The notes: generated from the letters alone by a model not told the origin. 64,000 bases of DNA from Aedes albopictus (GCF_035046485.1 NC_085138.1:331248421-331312420); one strand, 5' to 3'. Shown: positions 45,331 to 57,432, numbered from the stretch's first letter. A program made the numbers and translations.

Positions 45331-46868
45331 GGAATATCAGAAGAAACATCTTGCTGAACTTATAGAATGAATTCCTGCAGGGGCATTCTTGCAAGAGGCA
45401 TTTTTCCACGATAATATTGAAGTGATTTCCATGGTGGCGTACCAGCACATAAGGCGCTTAAATGCTGAAATGTACAAACCTTGAGCAACTAGCACTTTTT
45501 CTACCATGTCCAGTACTGTTCTTAGAAGCTCAGAGTTGAACTGTAGTGTGATTAACAAAAACATGCGCTCTGTACACGGGCGGCAGGGTTCTAGGTTCCA
45601 AAGAACTGAAATAATCATGTTATTTTTCTATTTATCACCGTTTTTTTTTTAAATATTGAACTTATGTACAGAACCATTCGAACATTACTTCGTCGATAAA
45701 AAATGATTCAAAATCGATAAAAATATGATTATTTCTGTTTTGTGGGCACCGAGGTTCTTACTTTGACGGCCGAAATACTTATTAGATTTTTTTTGTTTTC
45801 TATAGTACGGTTCAAATCTGGTCTAACTTCACCATTGAAAGGTATCTGAACGTATGAGATCTAAATTATTATATTAAATATTAAATTAAATCTAAATTAA
45901 ATTAAAATATTGAATAGGATTTTGACATTTAACCCCAGAGAACAGACGTTCATTTTTGTCCTCTCCTTGTTTAAAACTTTGTAACGGTCACATTAGAGTA
46001 TGCCGTATTGTCGTAATGCTCCCGTTGAGCCCGTTGAGTGGCACTAGTGTCCCAGCACTTTTACACTAAAAAGGGCTTGCGGTTGACATTATTATTCTGC
46101 AAGGTCAATTTAAATACACCACGCTAAATTTGTGCAGACTGAGTTTCATTTCATGAGAATTGGCTTGTTTCGGTGAACTTAATATTACTCAAAAAAGGAT
46201 GAAGTAACGAAAGTAATGAACGAAACGGTGGCTAGAATTGCAAGTGCGCGACGACAGTTTCATTTCAATTCAACAGATTAATGTATTCAATTTCTCCATG
46301 GACCCGATTTACATTCAAACAAGTTTTTGTTGACTACCGGATTTAAGCCAAGAACCTTGGGATCACCAGGTTCGCACGCTACCTTTTGAACCGATTGATA
46401 TGAGAGAAAACAAAAAGAATACGAGAAGCGTTTTTAGGGCGAAGATCGCGTTTTGCCATGGCAAATTTGAAAACAATTATGCTGGACATTACTGCAAGCC
46501 GTCTTTCAGTGTAGGGACCTGTTGTTATTTTAGCTCTCGGTTTCACCGTTTTTGGCATTTCAACGCTAGCGTCGCTTAATGTACTAATGCATTTCAATGA
46601 TTGACAACGCCATCAAAACAAGCTATTATGTTGGGCACTCTCCATTGGTAGCGTTGAAGTACGCTTCAATTCTTTACATACGTTTTCATAGACATCAGTT
46701 AGAGTCTTAATCCCTGTTATCTGTGGTTCAAGTATCTCATATCCCTCAATCCCTTAACAAGAGTGCGGAAAGAAAACTTCTCTTGTCACTATATCTTTGA
46801 TGTATTTTAATATTTTGTGACCAAATTTTGACTGAAGAAACGTATATCTTTCTAATTTAGGGTATTGT
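45331..46868. other. mostly unique intronic sequence with a tRNA-like piece
   Basis: A TAAATTAAAT simple repeat lies at about 45868-45910. On the minus strand near 46400-46335, GGTAGCGTGCGAACCTGG and a B-box-like GGCTTAAATCCGG suggest a SINE head. No gene is recognised. Confidence 0.4.
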
Positions 46869-48231
46869 CAGGGCCGGATTTAAAGGGGGGCCAGGGGGGC
46901 CATGGCCCCGGGCCCCCACATTTCAGGGGCCCCCACAAAATCCCACTTCACGAATAAAAATGTAAAACAAAAAAAATGACTGAGTACCAAAAAAAAACAG
47001 AAGATAGAGGAATACAATGTTCGAAATAATTTTTAGTTTTAAGGGAGAGAAAAAAACGTGTTTCGCATAGGGGTTGACAAAATCGGGTCACTAATGTACT
47101 ACCTACTTGTGAAATGTGATATATTGTGATTCTTATTTGAAGGACTGCAGCTTTCGAAGCTCTTCCAAAACATGTTAAAATTTTTTGTTTGAACTACTCA
47201 ATCTTGTGCAATTGACCATAATATTTTATTGGAAATCCTGGAAAAAAACATCGCTTGAACTGTAGATTAACTCATAAAATTTGTAGAATTTATACTTGAA
47301 AAGTTCCTGCTGAATATTCGCGTTTATTTCTGTCGAAAATTCTAGACATGTTTTGGAAGAATTTTCCAAGAATTACTAATAAAATTGCAGCAATATTCTT
47401 GTTTTATTTATTTTTTTGTAACATTCGGAAAGTTAATTGGAATAATATGGGATTCTTGAAACATTAATTGAATTAAAGAAGTTTTCTTCACTTAGGATGT
47501 AATTTATGGCGAACTCCCGATAAAATCCTTAGATTTCTTGAGGACATTGCAAAAGAAATTTGTGGAGAAATTCCTATAAAATCTGAAAACACTTTAAACA
47601 TTTTATAAACAATTTTTGTAAAAATCAGTTTATGAAGGTTTTCTAGAAGTTTCACATGACATTTTATAAAAAATGAAGTTAGGAATTACATAACAAACTT
47701 CGGCTGGATTTTCGCAAAAAAAAAATGACAGTCTCAATTCGAATTCCCCCTAAAAAGACAGAATTTCTATTGCATTATGAAGTTCCCCAGAAGTTGATTT
47801 CATAATTTTGTCGGATTTTTTCGGGAAGTCGCCATAGAATCCTGTGGCAGCCGAATTAGAACTTTTTCTGCTTAAGCTCCACAAAAAAAACATGGTAGTC
47901 GACCATGAACTCACAAAAACTACCCCAGCAGATGCGCACAAAATTTACTAGAAATTTCCCAAAGATGTTTGCTATAGCATATATATACATTTTTCTATAC
48001 ATTTCTCTAAAGACTCTCATACGAATTACGACTAACTCTAAAGCAACGACCAAAATCTCAAAAAAAAAATTTCTTTATATAAGTTCCAACTTCTTCCACA
48101 ACGACATTACTTATAAGAATTATTAATATTTTTGCATTTATTTTATCTTATATAAGCAAAAATGTACCCCTGGAAATGGGGCCCCCAAAACACTGTGGCC
48201 CCGGGCCCCCACATTTGTAAATCCGACCCTG
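46869..48231. mobile_element. hAT-type element, 1.36 kb, non-autonomous
   Basis: The ends CAGGGCCGGATTTA and TAAATCCGACCCTG (one mismatch) are flanked by the exact 8-bp duplication GGTATTGT at 46861-46868 and 48232-48239. G- and C-rich subterminal tracts (GGCCCCGGGCCCCCAC) occur at both ends. The interior is AT-rich without a transposase ORF. Confidence 0.9.
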
Positions 48232-48491
48232 GGTATTGTTGTTATTGTCAACTGGTTCCGGAGTTATTCTAAATTCAAAATAGGTCATTGTAATTGAAAA
48301 TTTGAAAAAAAAGTGAATTTTCGATACCAGAACAGTTTAGGTTATAGACCTAAGTGCACTAAGCAGATAGATTGAAAAAAAAAATGTCTTGATGCCCATC
48401 CCGGTCACTAAGTGTCTTGGAAATCGTTTTACGGATGTTTCGGGAGACCGGCTCCGGGGTAATTTTTTGTTATTTTTGTGTTTTATACGAA

Positions 48492-48744
48492 ACTAGCTGT
48501 ACCCGGCAAACTTTGTCTTGCCTACTGCGTTTTTAAGTTTCTAACCAAGACCAAGTCCCCGTTCAAAATTAATGAAAACCCGATTTTCAAAACTCTCAAT
48601 TTTCCAATGTTTTTGGCCTCATAAACCTTCCTTGGGTGAAAACTAACGAAACAAAACTTAGACGACCCAAATCGGACCATCCGTTCGCAAGTTATGTGCG
48701 GTCCCACGTATGCCACTGCTTTTTTTTATATATATAGATAGATA
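48492..48744 (+). mobile_element. short copy of the CCCGGCAAAC element
   Basis: It begins ACTAGCTGTACCCGGCAAAC and ends TATATATAGATAGATA. It shares both ends with 36557-37512 but is about 250 bp, without the nested insert. Confidence 0.6.
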
Positions 48745-49140
48745 CTTCTTGCCTTTCAGGAACCAATATGCGGAGGTTCTGAGGTCCATTTTTCGAAAAT
48801 AAACAAAAACCATCGTGACATATCAATCTTAATGATTTTGCATGTAGGGATGGCATGCTCCTCAGTGTGTGTGTGTGCAAGTGTGCGTGGATTTAATATG
48901 AAAATGAACTGCACTGTGCACATTTTCTGGGCGGAATGCCATTCCTGTTTGCAAGTTCTGGTATTAATTTGATGATGATTTGAATACCCGTTGCCCATGA
49001 TTATTTTGGAATCGGTAAACCGATTTTCCGGAATTCAGTTCCAAGGCTATATTTTGAAAATGGTTGAAAGTTGTCATGCAGCTTGAATTAGATTTTCATT
49101 CTGATCTGTTTTTGCGGTATCTGCAGTACTTCTTCCTGCT
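48745..49140. other. unique sequence with GT microsatellite
   Basis: A GTGTGTGTGTG tract lies near 48865. No gene is seen. Confidence 0.35.
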
Positions 49141-49395
49141 ATTCATCCAGCATCTCCTCCATGGCTTCCTCTAGGAATAGTCTACCGATTGTTCCAGGGA
49201 TATCCTGGAGGATTCATCGAAAGCGATTCTGTAAGAACCCTTGAAAAAATTCCTAGGATGATTCCTAGAGGAATCCCTACAATAATTCAAGGAAGAATCA
49301 AATTAGGAATTTTTAGAGAAACCTCCATCAGGGAACTATTGGAAGAATCCCTATCAGGTTATTTAAAACAATACCTGGAGGAAGAATAGGTAGTG
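49141..49395 (+). repeat. GGAATTCC-related repeat
   Basis: Units such as CCTAGAGGAATCCCTAC and GGAAGAATCCCTATC occur. The field resumes at about 49610-49830 after the tRNA-like insert. Confidence 0.45.
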
Positions 49396-49479
49396 GTATT
49401 TTGGACGAAAGAGCTAGAATATTGAAAACACAGTGTGGCAAATTGAGAGATAAATTTGTGAAAAAATACCACTTATATT

Positions 49480-49552
49480 GGTGGGATTAGAACTCACGAC
49501 TTCGTATCGCTAATCCGCCGCTTAAATCAACTAAGCCACAGAACAAGTTAAG
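49480..49552 (-). mobile_element. tRNA-like SINE head related to 43959-44030
   Basis: On the minus strand, TGTGGCTTAGTTGATTTAAG gives an A-box-like D arm, GATTAGCGATAC an AGC-containing anticodon loop, and GTGAGTTCTAATCCCAC the B-box arm. A T-run follows about 15 nt after the T arm. Confidence 0.5.
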
Positions 49553-49609
49553 ATTCTGAGGAATAGAATTTCAAACTGAATTCGAAGCACCACCCTAAAC
49601 TGCGCCGTC

Positions 49610-49840
49610 TTTCTTTTATTATGGAAGCAATCATTCCTGAAGGAATCCCAGGAAAAATCTCTGAATGCATTGCCGGGATAATTACAGCAAGAAGCCAGGA
49701 GAAATCTCTAGAAGAATTCTTGAGAGAGTCCTAGGAGAAATCGCTGAAAAAACTGTGGGAAGACCGTGTCTGCAGTAATCATAAATGCCTGGAGTTCCTA
49801 CAATATATTCCTTGAAGAAATATCTAAAGTAATTCATGGA
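49610..49840 (+). repeat. GGAATTCC-related repeat
   Basis: Units such as CCTGAAGGAATCCCAGG occur in the CTGAAGG orientation. Confidence 0.45.
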
Positions 49841-50268
49841 GGGTAAACAGCGAAGAGGAGAGGATGAAAGCGGGTGTCGTCGTGGGACGATCTCGAACAC
49901 GGAAGAGCCGTTCTAATTGGTAATACGCAGATCGTAAGAAATATATTGGCCTATCTCGATTCGTGGGAAATTCAGGCTTAGAATTGCATGAAATAAATTT
50001 GCAAAATCGTTGCATTTTTCTTAACCTCAGTACGGAGCTGAGAAAAAAAACGTCAAATCAAATGGAGCATGCTGTCCAAAACTTCTTGACCCATCCCGGT
50101 CAAGGAAAAATAATATTGCAATATTGGTAATAAAGCTATTCGTTTTTTTTTTCTAGAAGATACATTTCACTCCACTTTCTTCTTCCCGTTGCTGTACTAC
50201 GTTAACTAACGATTATAAATTCATCTAGGCTACAGGTATCGAATTACGTTTTGGGAATCATTACTCAC

Positions 50269-50388
50269 CGTAAAGAGACAACTGGCCACGCAAACGGCCG
50301 CCCAGGAGCCAACCCAGTACTTGAGCACAGTTCGCTCGTTCTCCGAGAAGAACATCGAATGGCACGGTGCACCGCAGTCCTTGGTAAC
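50269..50388 (-). CDS. fz: frizzled receptor, exon with pre-TM1 linker and TM1 start (partial gene)
   Basis: This 120-nt exon encodes 40 residues of a Frizzled-class seven-transmembrane Wnt receptor. Residues 3-9 read KDCGAPC, the conserved cysteine motif just before TM1. They are followed by MFFSENERTVLKYW, and residues 24-40 begin TM1 (YWVGSWAAVCVASCLFT). The minus-strand acceptor is CTTCCAG ending at 50389, and the donor is GTGAGT starting at 50268. Both boundaries are phase 0, so the frame joins directly to V-L-T-F in the next exon at 38985. A pyrimidine-rich stretch precedes the acceptor. Fz receptors act in the plasma membrane, binding Wnt through an N-terminal cysteine-rich domain and Dishevelled on the cytoplasmic side, in planar polarity and canonical Wnt signalling. 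The cysteine-rich domain exon is not seen up to 64000. The ERTVLxYWVGSWAAVCVASC stretch fits the insect Fz1 type better than Fz2 or Fz3. Confidence 0.93.
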
Positions 50389-53209
50389 CTGGAAGTTGAC
50401 GGGAAAATAACGTTAGAAACGGTAAAACAAGTTGATGTAGAAATTTATTGTATACATTTAAATTGCGCAATTGCGTAGGGTCAATTAATATTTCAGGTTT
50501 TTGCCACTGTGAGACACTAGGGTCCTTTGAGCCTGATGCTATGAGATGTGTCGCTCGGTCCTACAAAGGCTTGAGTCACTCTAATTAACACGATTCACAA
50601 AGGGTCATTTCTTTGCAGACCTGGAAGATGTCAGGATCTTAATTTTAGTTTGAATGCTCAGGTTATAGAAACTGAATAATGGACGTTTAACTATCGAAAG
50701 ATGAAAGCAGCATCTCGATGAACACTTGAATAACGCAATAGATACGGGTACAAAAACTGTTGAAATTGCTACTTTCACGTTGAAGAATGTATGTTAAATG
50801 TCGCAAAAACTGTTTCTAAATAAAAAATCACAGTGTCGAGACATGACAGAGACACCAACCAGATCACTAATTAAGTTATGAGCCCGATCCAATGATCAGC
50901 CGCAGAAATATGATAATATTCGCACAACTCAGCTGGAACTCAAGGTTCGCAGTTCGATTCGAAACTTCAGACACCACCATCAGCTCTGCAGAACCAATGT
51001 TAACACGGTATCAAATCAAATGCGCAAATTCCATGCTGCCGCCGCCGTCTGTCGAGCCGAGATGTATTTACATGCCGTATCCTCAGGGGGTCCATCCATC
51101 ACTTTTGCTTTTCAAACCACAGCCTCAGCAGCAGCATTGCTTGCCGACTTGCATCGGATGCTAGTAGACGTGACTAGCTTGTTACCACCACACGGGTGCT
51201 TACTACCCGGGCTAAAACCACTGCAGAGAAGGAAATTGGACAGGTGATTTTTGACGGCGCGAATCGGATTATGGCAATCACATGTGGCTTTTCACGCGAC
51301 ACGCCATCAAAACACTCCCCAAGTGCGGGATTTTTTTCTTGTCGTTAGGCAAATGTAGGTGTGGTTGCATGAGTTAGGATTTGTTACGAACTCGCGTAGG
51401 TGTTGGAGCCAAAGTGGATGAATGATGATCTTGTTGCTCGGCTTTACACAAAGCAAGAGAAATCGAAATCAGGTGAAACGAATCAGAACGATTACTGGTC
51501 ACGCAGAGACGTGGCATGTAGGTAAACTGAAAGATTCTTGTGTAATTCGATTCATGGCAGAGTTATGGTTATACCGTAAAATGCAATTTAATGATGATAT
51601 GACCAAATGTATGAAATTCCCTTGCTATACTGTTTTCAGAAATTCTAACATCGCGAATCGAGCATCAATTGTGACCTTCAACTACCACGTATTTCCAACG
51701 ATTAACGTTAATTAGAAGCTGCTTCTAATGACTACCCAAGTTAACCTGATCCAAACTCGTCCACTTTTCGGCGCAGCTCAGTCCATCAACAGTCAGCCGG
51801 GGCCAATCAGTGCCACCGGATCTGATGGAACCATTTTTGCGCCCGCCTGCCACTCTAGACTGCGACGAGGTTCTAATTCGATATAACTGTCCGATTTGCC
51901 GTTTGCAAACATCAATCAGGCTCTTGTCGTCGGAGGAGGAGATCGTACGTTAACCTGACACCGCGCGTTGCTGGGGAACACATTTCCACCTTCACCTCAC
52001 CAGTCAACTGCAGCGCAGCCAGTTTGGACCAGCGGCGAAGTCGAAGCCAATTCTACCGAATAAGGCTAATAACCATTAGAAACAACACATGCGACTGAAT
52101 AGCGCGTGTGACTTTTTCCCCTTGCACGAGTGTCGATCTAGGGCCACTGACTGACTGCGACTGGCTGGCTGCTGATGGAGTTGAAAGGATTTGCACGACG
52201 ACACCGGCTTGTGTGTTGAGTTGCCAATTATGAACATAATATCGTTCAGGCCAATGCAATGCAAGGCAATGGCAGACGGTCGATGAGACGTGATGATTCG
52301 TCGTCAATCGAGTGTGATGATCCATCCTCGGGAAGAGTTTAAATCGGATTTGTTTCACAACTGCCGAACGATTGACTTTCAAACCGTCTGGGCTAGAATC
52401 ATCAATCTATATTACACCCTGAATTAGCACAATCGTGTACTGGATGACATCACAGTAGTGTTGAGTTGGGAAATGCATATTACCGACATGATTGCATTCC
52501 GTGTTAGTTAGTTGACGGTACACACCTTTGCAATGTGGACTAAGAGTAAGAAAGTTGTGACAAATGTGGAAATGAGGTTTCTTCGTTTGGTTGGCATATG
52601 CTGAGGCTGGGTAGTGCGTACCTTCGTTTGATGCACTGCGATAAAATAGAGCATTTGAATGGTAATATGCATCTCATCCAGCAACTCCTCTTCCCTGGTA
52701 CCCTGGTGCTAACGACCGGTTAACCCACAACAGTAGATCCTTAAGTTTAATGATGATAGAAAAGAAGAGAGGGTTTCCAACCGCAAACTTGAGCATCTGT
52801 TTATCGGTTGATCATCATCTGAGTGCCTGAAAGGATCCCCAAACAAAACTGAGATCAACACATACCGAAAAGGTTCCACATCACAGAAATGGGAACAGAA
52901 TTGTTTTGCACGACCAATGTACAGTTATTAAAAGGTGAGAGCAGCACTATGGCGAACAGCAGAACGGCCCAGGGAACACAGACACGTAGGATCACAGAGC
53001 AATGATGGAGGAATTGCCTACGCTATCGCCATGCTAGCGTATAGTAATCAACATACTATCTCGCTATGTAATATTATAACCTGTAATACTATTTAAGGTT
53101 CCCTAAACACTGTAGAAGTCATAGGACGTAAGTATATGTATGACTAGTGTGTTTGAAGTAATTCATGCTTTGAAGTTATCGGGTCTACAAGTGTAATCAG
53201 TCTGGGACG
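50389..53209 (-). other. fz: fz intron upstream of the TM1 exon, unique part
   Basis: This intron carries no recognised repeats over about 2.8 kb, and no upstream fz exon (cysteine-rich domain) is seen to 64000. The GC-richer 51.7-52.4 kb part contains overlapping short ORFs without family resemblance. It is a candidate for intronic regulatory sequence. Confidence 0.45.
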
Positions 53210-53400
53210 TCATAAAGCTCTTCTGAATCCGTCTGAAACACCCATGAAATGCTTTGAAATGCCTATGAAAACCCTATGCAGCTCAGTTGAAAGCCTTTGA
53301 AGTGCCCCAAAACATTCTGAAACCACTTCAAACGCCTCAATGCCTCAGAAGCCACTTAAAACCTCTTCGAAACCTTCTGAAATTCCTTGTTGAAAACAGG
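53210..53400 (+). repeat. GAAAC minisatellite, third block, first part
   Basis: Units such as CTTTGAAATGCCTATGAAAAC and CTGAAACCACTTCAAACGCC (each a short stretch) occur. The array resumes at 54465. Confidence 0.6.
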
Positions 53401-53774
53401 ACAGGAATACCACTCTTCCAGCAGGGTTAATATTTAACCACATGCTACAAAGAACTTCGGTGATTCAATTACATCAGGGAATGATTGATTCCGATGCGTG
53501 TTGTCTCTAGTCTGCCCACTGTTTTCCAGAGTTGATCTCTGTCACTATCAATGGTAGACAAACCACCGATTTTGATAGGCTGACTGCGATCCAAGTCAGC
53601 GTGTGCTCTGTTGAGTCACCGTCACTTTTCTTTTCCCATCACAACTGGACTGATTGCGATGGCGGCGGGTAGATATCACTGATAGGCCATTTTTAAAATT
53701 TGTTTAAAAATCAAAATCAACACTTAAAGTGATGAAATTTGAATATGTGGTACAGAATAACAAGTTTTGTATGT

Positions 53775-53956
53775 AGTGGAGCGGATCTGGTGTGATGGTT
53801 AGAACACTTGACTATCTCGCCGAGGACCTGGGATCGAATCCCACTCCCGACAAACTCACAACAATGGTGGGTTCTTCCTTCGGAAGGGAAGTAAAGCGTG
53901 GGTCCCGAGATGATCTAGCCTGGGGCTAAAAATCTCGTTAATACAGATAAAAAAAA
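53775..53956 (+). mobile_element. full-length tRNA-derived SINE (second family)
   Basis: The head has an A-box-like TGGTGTGATGG and the B-box GGATCGAATCC. The body carries CTTCGGAAGGGAAGTAAAG and ends AATCTCGTTAATACAGAT plus an A-run. AAGTTTYGTATGT is repeated at 53762-53774 and 53957-53969 (one mismatch). The length is 182 bp. Confidence 0.85.
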
Positions 53957-53969
53957 AAGTTTCGTATGT

Positions 53970-54464
53970 TGGTCATTAAACACTTTGAGTTTTGGCTAAA
54001 ATCGATAAAATATCAGTTAATGACAGCTTCTTCTTTTTCACATTCATTGGGGCATCCTCCAATGTGAAGTGCTTGCACTATATATAATTGCATGATCTTG
54101 GTTGTATAATTATAATGTTTTGCTTGATCAAATCACATTGGATGGACAGCCCACTGCTATCGGGCTTAGTACCGTGCTACAATGAATGGAAACCATCATC
54201 ATCATCATCATCATCAAATCGATAAAATATCAGTTCAGTTGCTATGATAGTGCTCTGGAGTGCGGATCAGTATCAAGTCGTTGCCGGTCACTATCGTTCT
54301 GATATTGATCGGCGTACAGTGATAGTGACGGTGGTGCAAAATCAGAAGTCAACTGACATGACTGATATTTCGCAGCTCTGCTGTTTTCACTATTTCAAAA
54401 AACCCACAAAAAGACAGCAAATAAAATAGCCAGATGAACAGGGGTTCGCATGATGTATTCTAAC
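53970..54464. other. unique sequence with ATC microsatellite
   Basis: A CATCATCATCATCATCATC tract lies at about 54194-54216. No gene is seen. Confidence 0.4.
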
Positions 54465-54707
54465 GTTACATTACCCGAAACGTACTGAAACGTATTGTAA
54501 CGCCTTGAAACGTGAAAGTTCATCCGAGAGCCGTGAAGCCCCACCCAAAACCTCTCTTGATACTGCTTAGGTTCAGTTCAGAATGAAACGTACTGAAACG
54601 CCTTGAATCACTTTGAAACGCCTCGAAACACCTGTGAAACCTCCCGTAAAATCCTCGTAAGGCATATCTTAGAGCATGTAAAGCATCTTTGGACCACTTT
54701 GAAACCC
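54465..54707 (+). repeat. GAAAC minisatellite, third block, second part
   Basis: Units such as CGTACTGAAACGCCTTGAA run up to the left LTR. Confidence 0.65.
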
Positions 54708-54865
54708 TGTAATAAATGAATTGGAACCTTATAAACGCACATTTTAATTTTCGTATCGGGCCCCACGTCTGGGAACTTAGATACGAAAAACAAAATGGAA
54801 CATTACAAATGCAGTAACCACAAACATGCAACACATAACATAAATTGTGCCCAGTTATCTTAATA

Positions 54866-55766
54866 CAGTGTATCAAACAATTGTCCGTACAGGAAATGTT
54901 TGGTCAAAATAATTTTTCATTCAAATGTTCATCACTTTTTATACGTCAATCAAAAACGCTGAAATTTTGACCAACCATAAATCATATATAAAAGCTTAGA
55001 AAAGCTTAGAAGCTTAGAAAATCATAGAACTTTTAGAAAAACTTAAAAATTTTTTTGAACACATTTTAAAAACATTATATCTCAGTATGTACTCGATAAA
55101 ACTTTTTCAATTTTTTGTGTGTTACAGCTGATATCTAGGTTTTCATAAGCAACTATTTTGAAATTTTATATTCATTACAAAAAATATGAAAAATGTGCTT
55201 ATGCAGTTGACGATGTTTCAAAATTTACCTTACTTTGCACATATAATCTGCCAAACGTTTTCCACCAATAAAAGTACATTAACTGAGCGAAAAATACATA
55301 GGACCTACTCTTCATATGTAGTTTAGTAGGTCCTGTATAAAAATTTACATTAGGAGAGTTTAAAAACGTTGAAAACACTTGGCTCTTTTATTGATCAAAA
55401 TATGATAAATTTCCAAATAATACTCTTAACGTATACAAATTTTTCATATTTTTTGTAGCGAATATAAAACCTCAAACGAAGCTGCATATGAAAGCCTTAG
55501 GTATAAGCTGTATCACAAAAAAATGGAAAAAGGTTTCATCGAGTACATATTGAGATATAATGTTTTAAAAATGTGTTCAAAAATCTTTCAAGTTTAACTA
55601 AAAGTTCTATAACTTTCAGAAATTTTACCAATAAAGCTTAAATATATGGTTTATGATTGATCAAAATTCCAGCGTATTTGATTGACGTACAAAAAAGTTA
55701 TGATTATTTGAATGAAAAATTATTTTGACCAAAAAATTGCTGTACGGACAATTGTTTGATACACTG
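54866..55766. mobile_element. 901-bp palindromic element inside the LTR element
   Basis: The ends are CAGTGTATCAAACAATTG and its reverse complement, flanked by TA at 54864-54865 and 55767-55768. The two halves are diverged inverted copies right to the centre, where AGGACCTACT and AGTAGGTCCT (about 55301-55336) close the hairpin. The TA duplication and terminus suggest a Tc1/mariner-type origin. There is no coding capacity. Confidence 0.82.
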
Positions 55767-56215
55767 TAGATAACGTAGTCCAATCCCAGGAGGGCGAGGT
55801 TTCATTTTTGTTCTTGGCCCATCAGTCAACCTTGTTATCGTATTTCTTCTGAAGGGATCGCCTTCTTGTTCGCAGCGTTGGTTGCTTACATAGCTTGTGT
55901 TTGGTCCAGGAATTTCTAATCCTAAACGGACATCCTGATTCGGGCCACAATACAAGACCATGTTTGTTAATGTATGACAAAATGTATGTTAATAAAGCTA
56001 ATCCACAAATCAACAAAACAAAAACTACCAGCGAGTCCTAGCAAATTTGACAGTGTACCAGCAAGTTCTGGCAAATTTACTCTGACTGAGTTCTTGATCA
56101 TTCTTCTCTAAACTTATCGCCGCCATGGCAAACACATTCCTTAATCCTATGTAGTTATAATGCTAACTAATAGATCAAATGTAACAGAAAAGTGAAACAA
56201 AACAAATACTTTGGT

Positions 56216-56260
56216 TTAAGAGACGAATGCCGAGAACGGTAAAGTCTCTCTATACAAAAA
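56216..56260 (+). mobile_element. 45-nt retrotransposon 3' tail with target duplication
   Basis: TTAAGAGACGAATGCCGAG and AAAGTCTCTCTATAC, then an A-run, resemble the 3' ends at 31821 and 57989. AAATACTTTGGT is repeated at 56204-56215 and 56261-56272. Confidence 0.7.
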
Positions 56261-56452
56261 AAATACTTTGGTACACAGAACAAAACCTCACTATAATTGC
56301 TCACGTGGGTTTTAACGTTGGGCGCCAGTGTAACAAATAGTACATTAGTACCTTATAAATGCTCCTTTTATTTTCCGTTTCGGGCCCACGTCTGGGAACT
56401 TAGACACGAAAAACAATACACAAAACACACTCATGCTACCAAGCATGCAACA

Positions 56453-57430
56453 GATAACCTGAAACGTTCTGAAATGTTTTTAAACGCATTGTACCACCAT
56501 TAAACGTCTCTGAACCCCCTTGAAATCCCTTTGATGCTAACATGAGTGCCTAGTGCCTGTAAAGCTCCTTAAACACCTCCAAAACCAATGTATTCTTAAT
56601 TATTGAAACGCCTTCAAAACCTCTCGAAACTCACGCCAAGCTTACCCGAGGGCCGGCCTCAAATATGAAACCCCCTTAGACTCCTCTAAAACCTCCTGAA
56701 ACGCCTTCAAACGCGTATTGTAACGCTGTAACGTGCACAGAAGTAGCGCCAAGGGAAGTGTTTTTCGCAATTTCGGCAAAAGGCGAAGGGGCGCCTAGTG
56801 TATGGAGCGTCTTGAAGGGGGGGGGGGGTGGTTAACACCAAAAACCTCTCCTTGTGCACGGGCTTGGTAACGCTATGTAATGCATCTGAAACTCTCGTGA
56901 AGCTCACTCAAGAGCTTACTGAAACGTATTGTAATGCCTTGAAACGCATCTGAAACCACTCTGAAATTCTTGTAAAACTTATTTGAGAGCCTATGAAGCA
57001 TCCTAAGACCATTCTGAAACCTCCTAAACGCCCTGATATGCCATGGAAGACAACGTAATACGGTATAACGCCTTGAAACTTCTATGAAACCCCCTGAAAT
57101 CCCCGTGAAGCTCACCTGAATGCCTGTTATGCCCCTGAAATACCTCCATAACCTCTTGAAACGCATTGTAAATCTTTGAAAGGCCTTTGCCACTGAAACT
57201 CACACAAAGCCCACCTGAGGGCCTGTGAAGCCCCTTTAGATCTTCTGAAACCTCCTGAAACGCCCTCAGACGTCTTTAAATGCATTGTTACGCCTAAAAC
57301 CTCCTGAAATTTGAAACGCTTTGAAACGTATTGGAACGTCTCTGAAACAGTGAAACCACTCGTGAAGCTCACAAGTGAGCCTGGTAAGTCCCTATGGCCC
57401 ATCTGAAAATTCCAGATCCTTAGACCCCCT
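56453..57430 (+). repeat. GAAAC minisatellite, third block, third part
   Basis: It is the longest well-preserved stretch of the family, with units such as CTTGAAACGCATCTGAAAC. A run of twelve G lies at 56817-56828. A 40-nt insert with GGGGCGCCTAGTGTATGGAG near 56790-56815 also occurs, diverged, near 60755. Confidence 0.75.
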
Positions 57431-57432
57431 TG

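Larger units (their letters stand above)
38986..50268 (-). other. fz: large fz intron (11,283 nt)
   Basis: The intron starts with GTGAGT at 50268 and ends with a pyrimidine-rich tract and CAG at 38986. It splits TM1 between codons in phase 0. It is filled with a GAAAC array, GGAATTCC repeats, a long foldback, tRNA-Ala-like sequences and a 1.36 kb hAT-type element, all listed separately. Confidence 0.92.
54708..56452 (-). mobile_element. miniature LTR retrotransposon (TRIM-like), minus strand
   Basis: Direct repeats of 124-126 nt, 54708-54833 and 56329-56452, both start TGTTGCATG and end TTACA on the minus strand and share CTAAGTTCCCAGACGTGGG. One base inside the 5' LTR lies TGGCGCCCAACG (56316-56327), a typical insect gypsy-type tRNA primer-binding site. 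The internal region, without the inserted palindrome, is about 590 nt and has no gag or pol. No clear polypurine tract or target duplication was found. Both flanks are GAAAC array. Confidence 0.7.

Noticed and set aside
50261..50470. 69-codon minus-strand ORF overlapping the TM1 exon
   Set aside because: It is a different frame of the fz exon. The true frame gives KDCGAPC and the TM1 sequence with matching splice phases.
52053..52382. 109-codon minus-strand ORF as a possible fz cysteine-rich domain exon
   Set aside because: It lacks the ten-cysteine pattern and motifs of the domain and has no matching splice phase.
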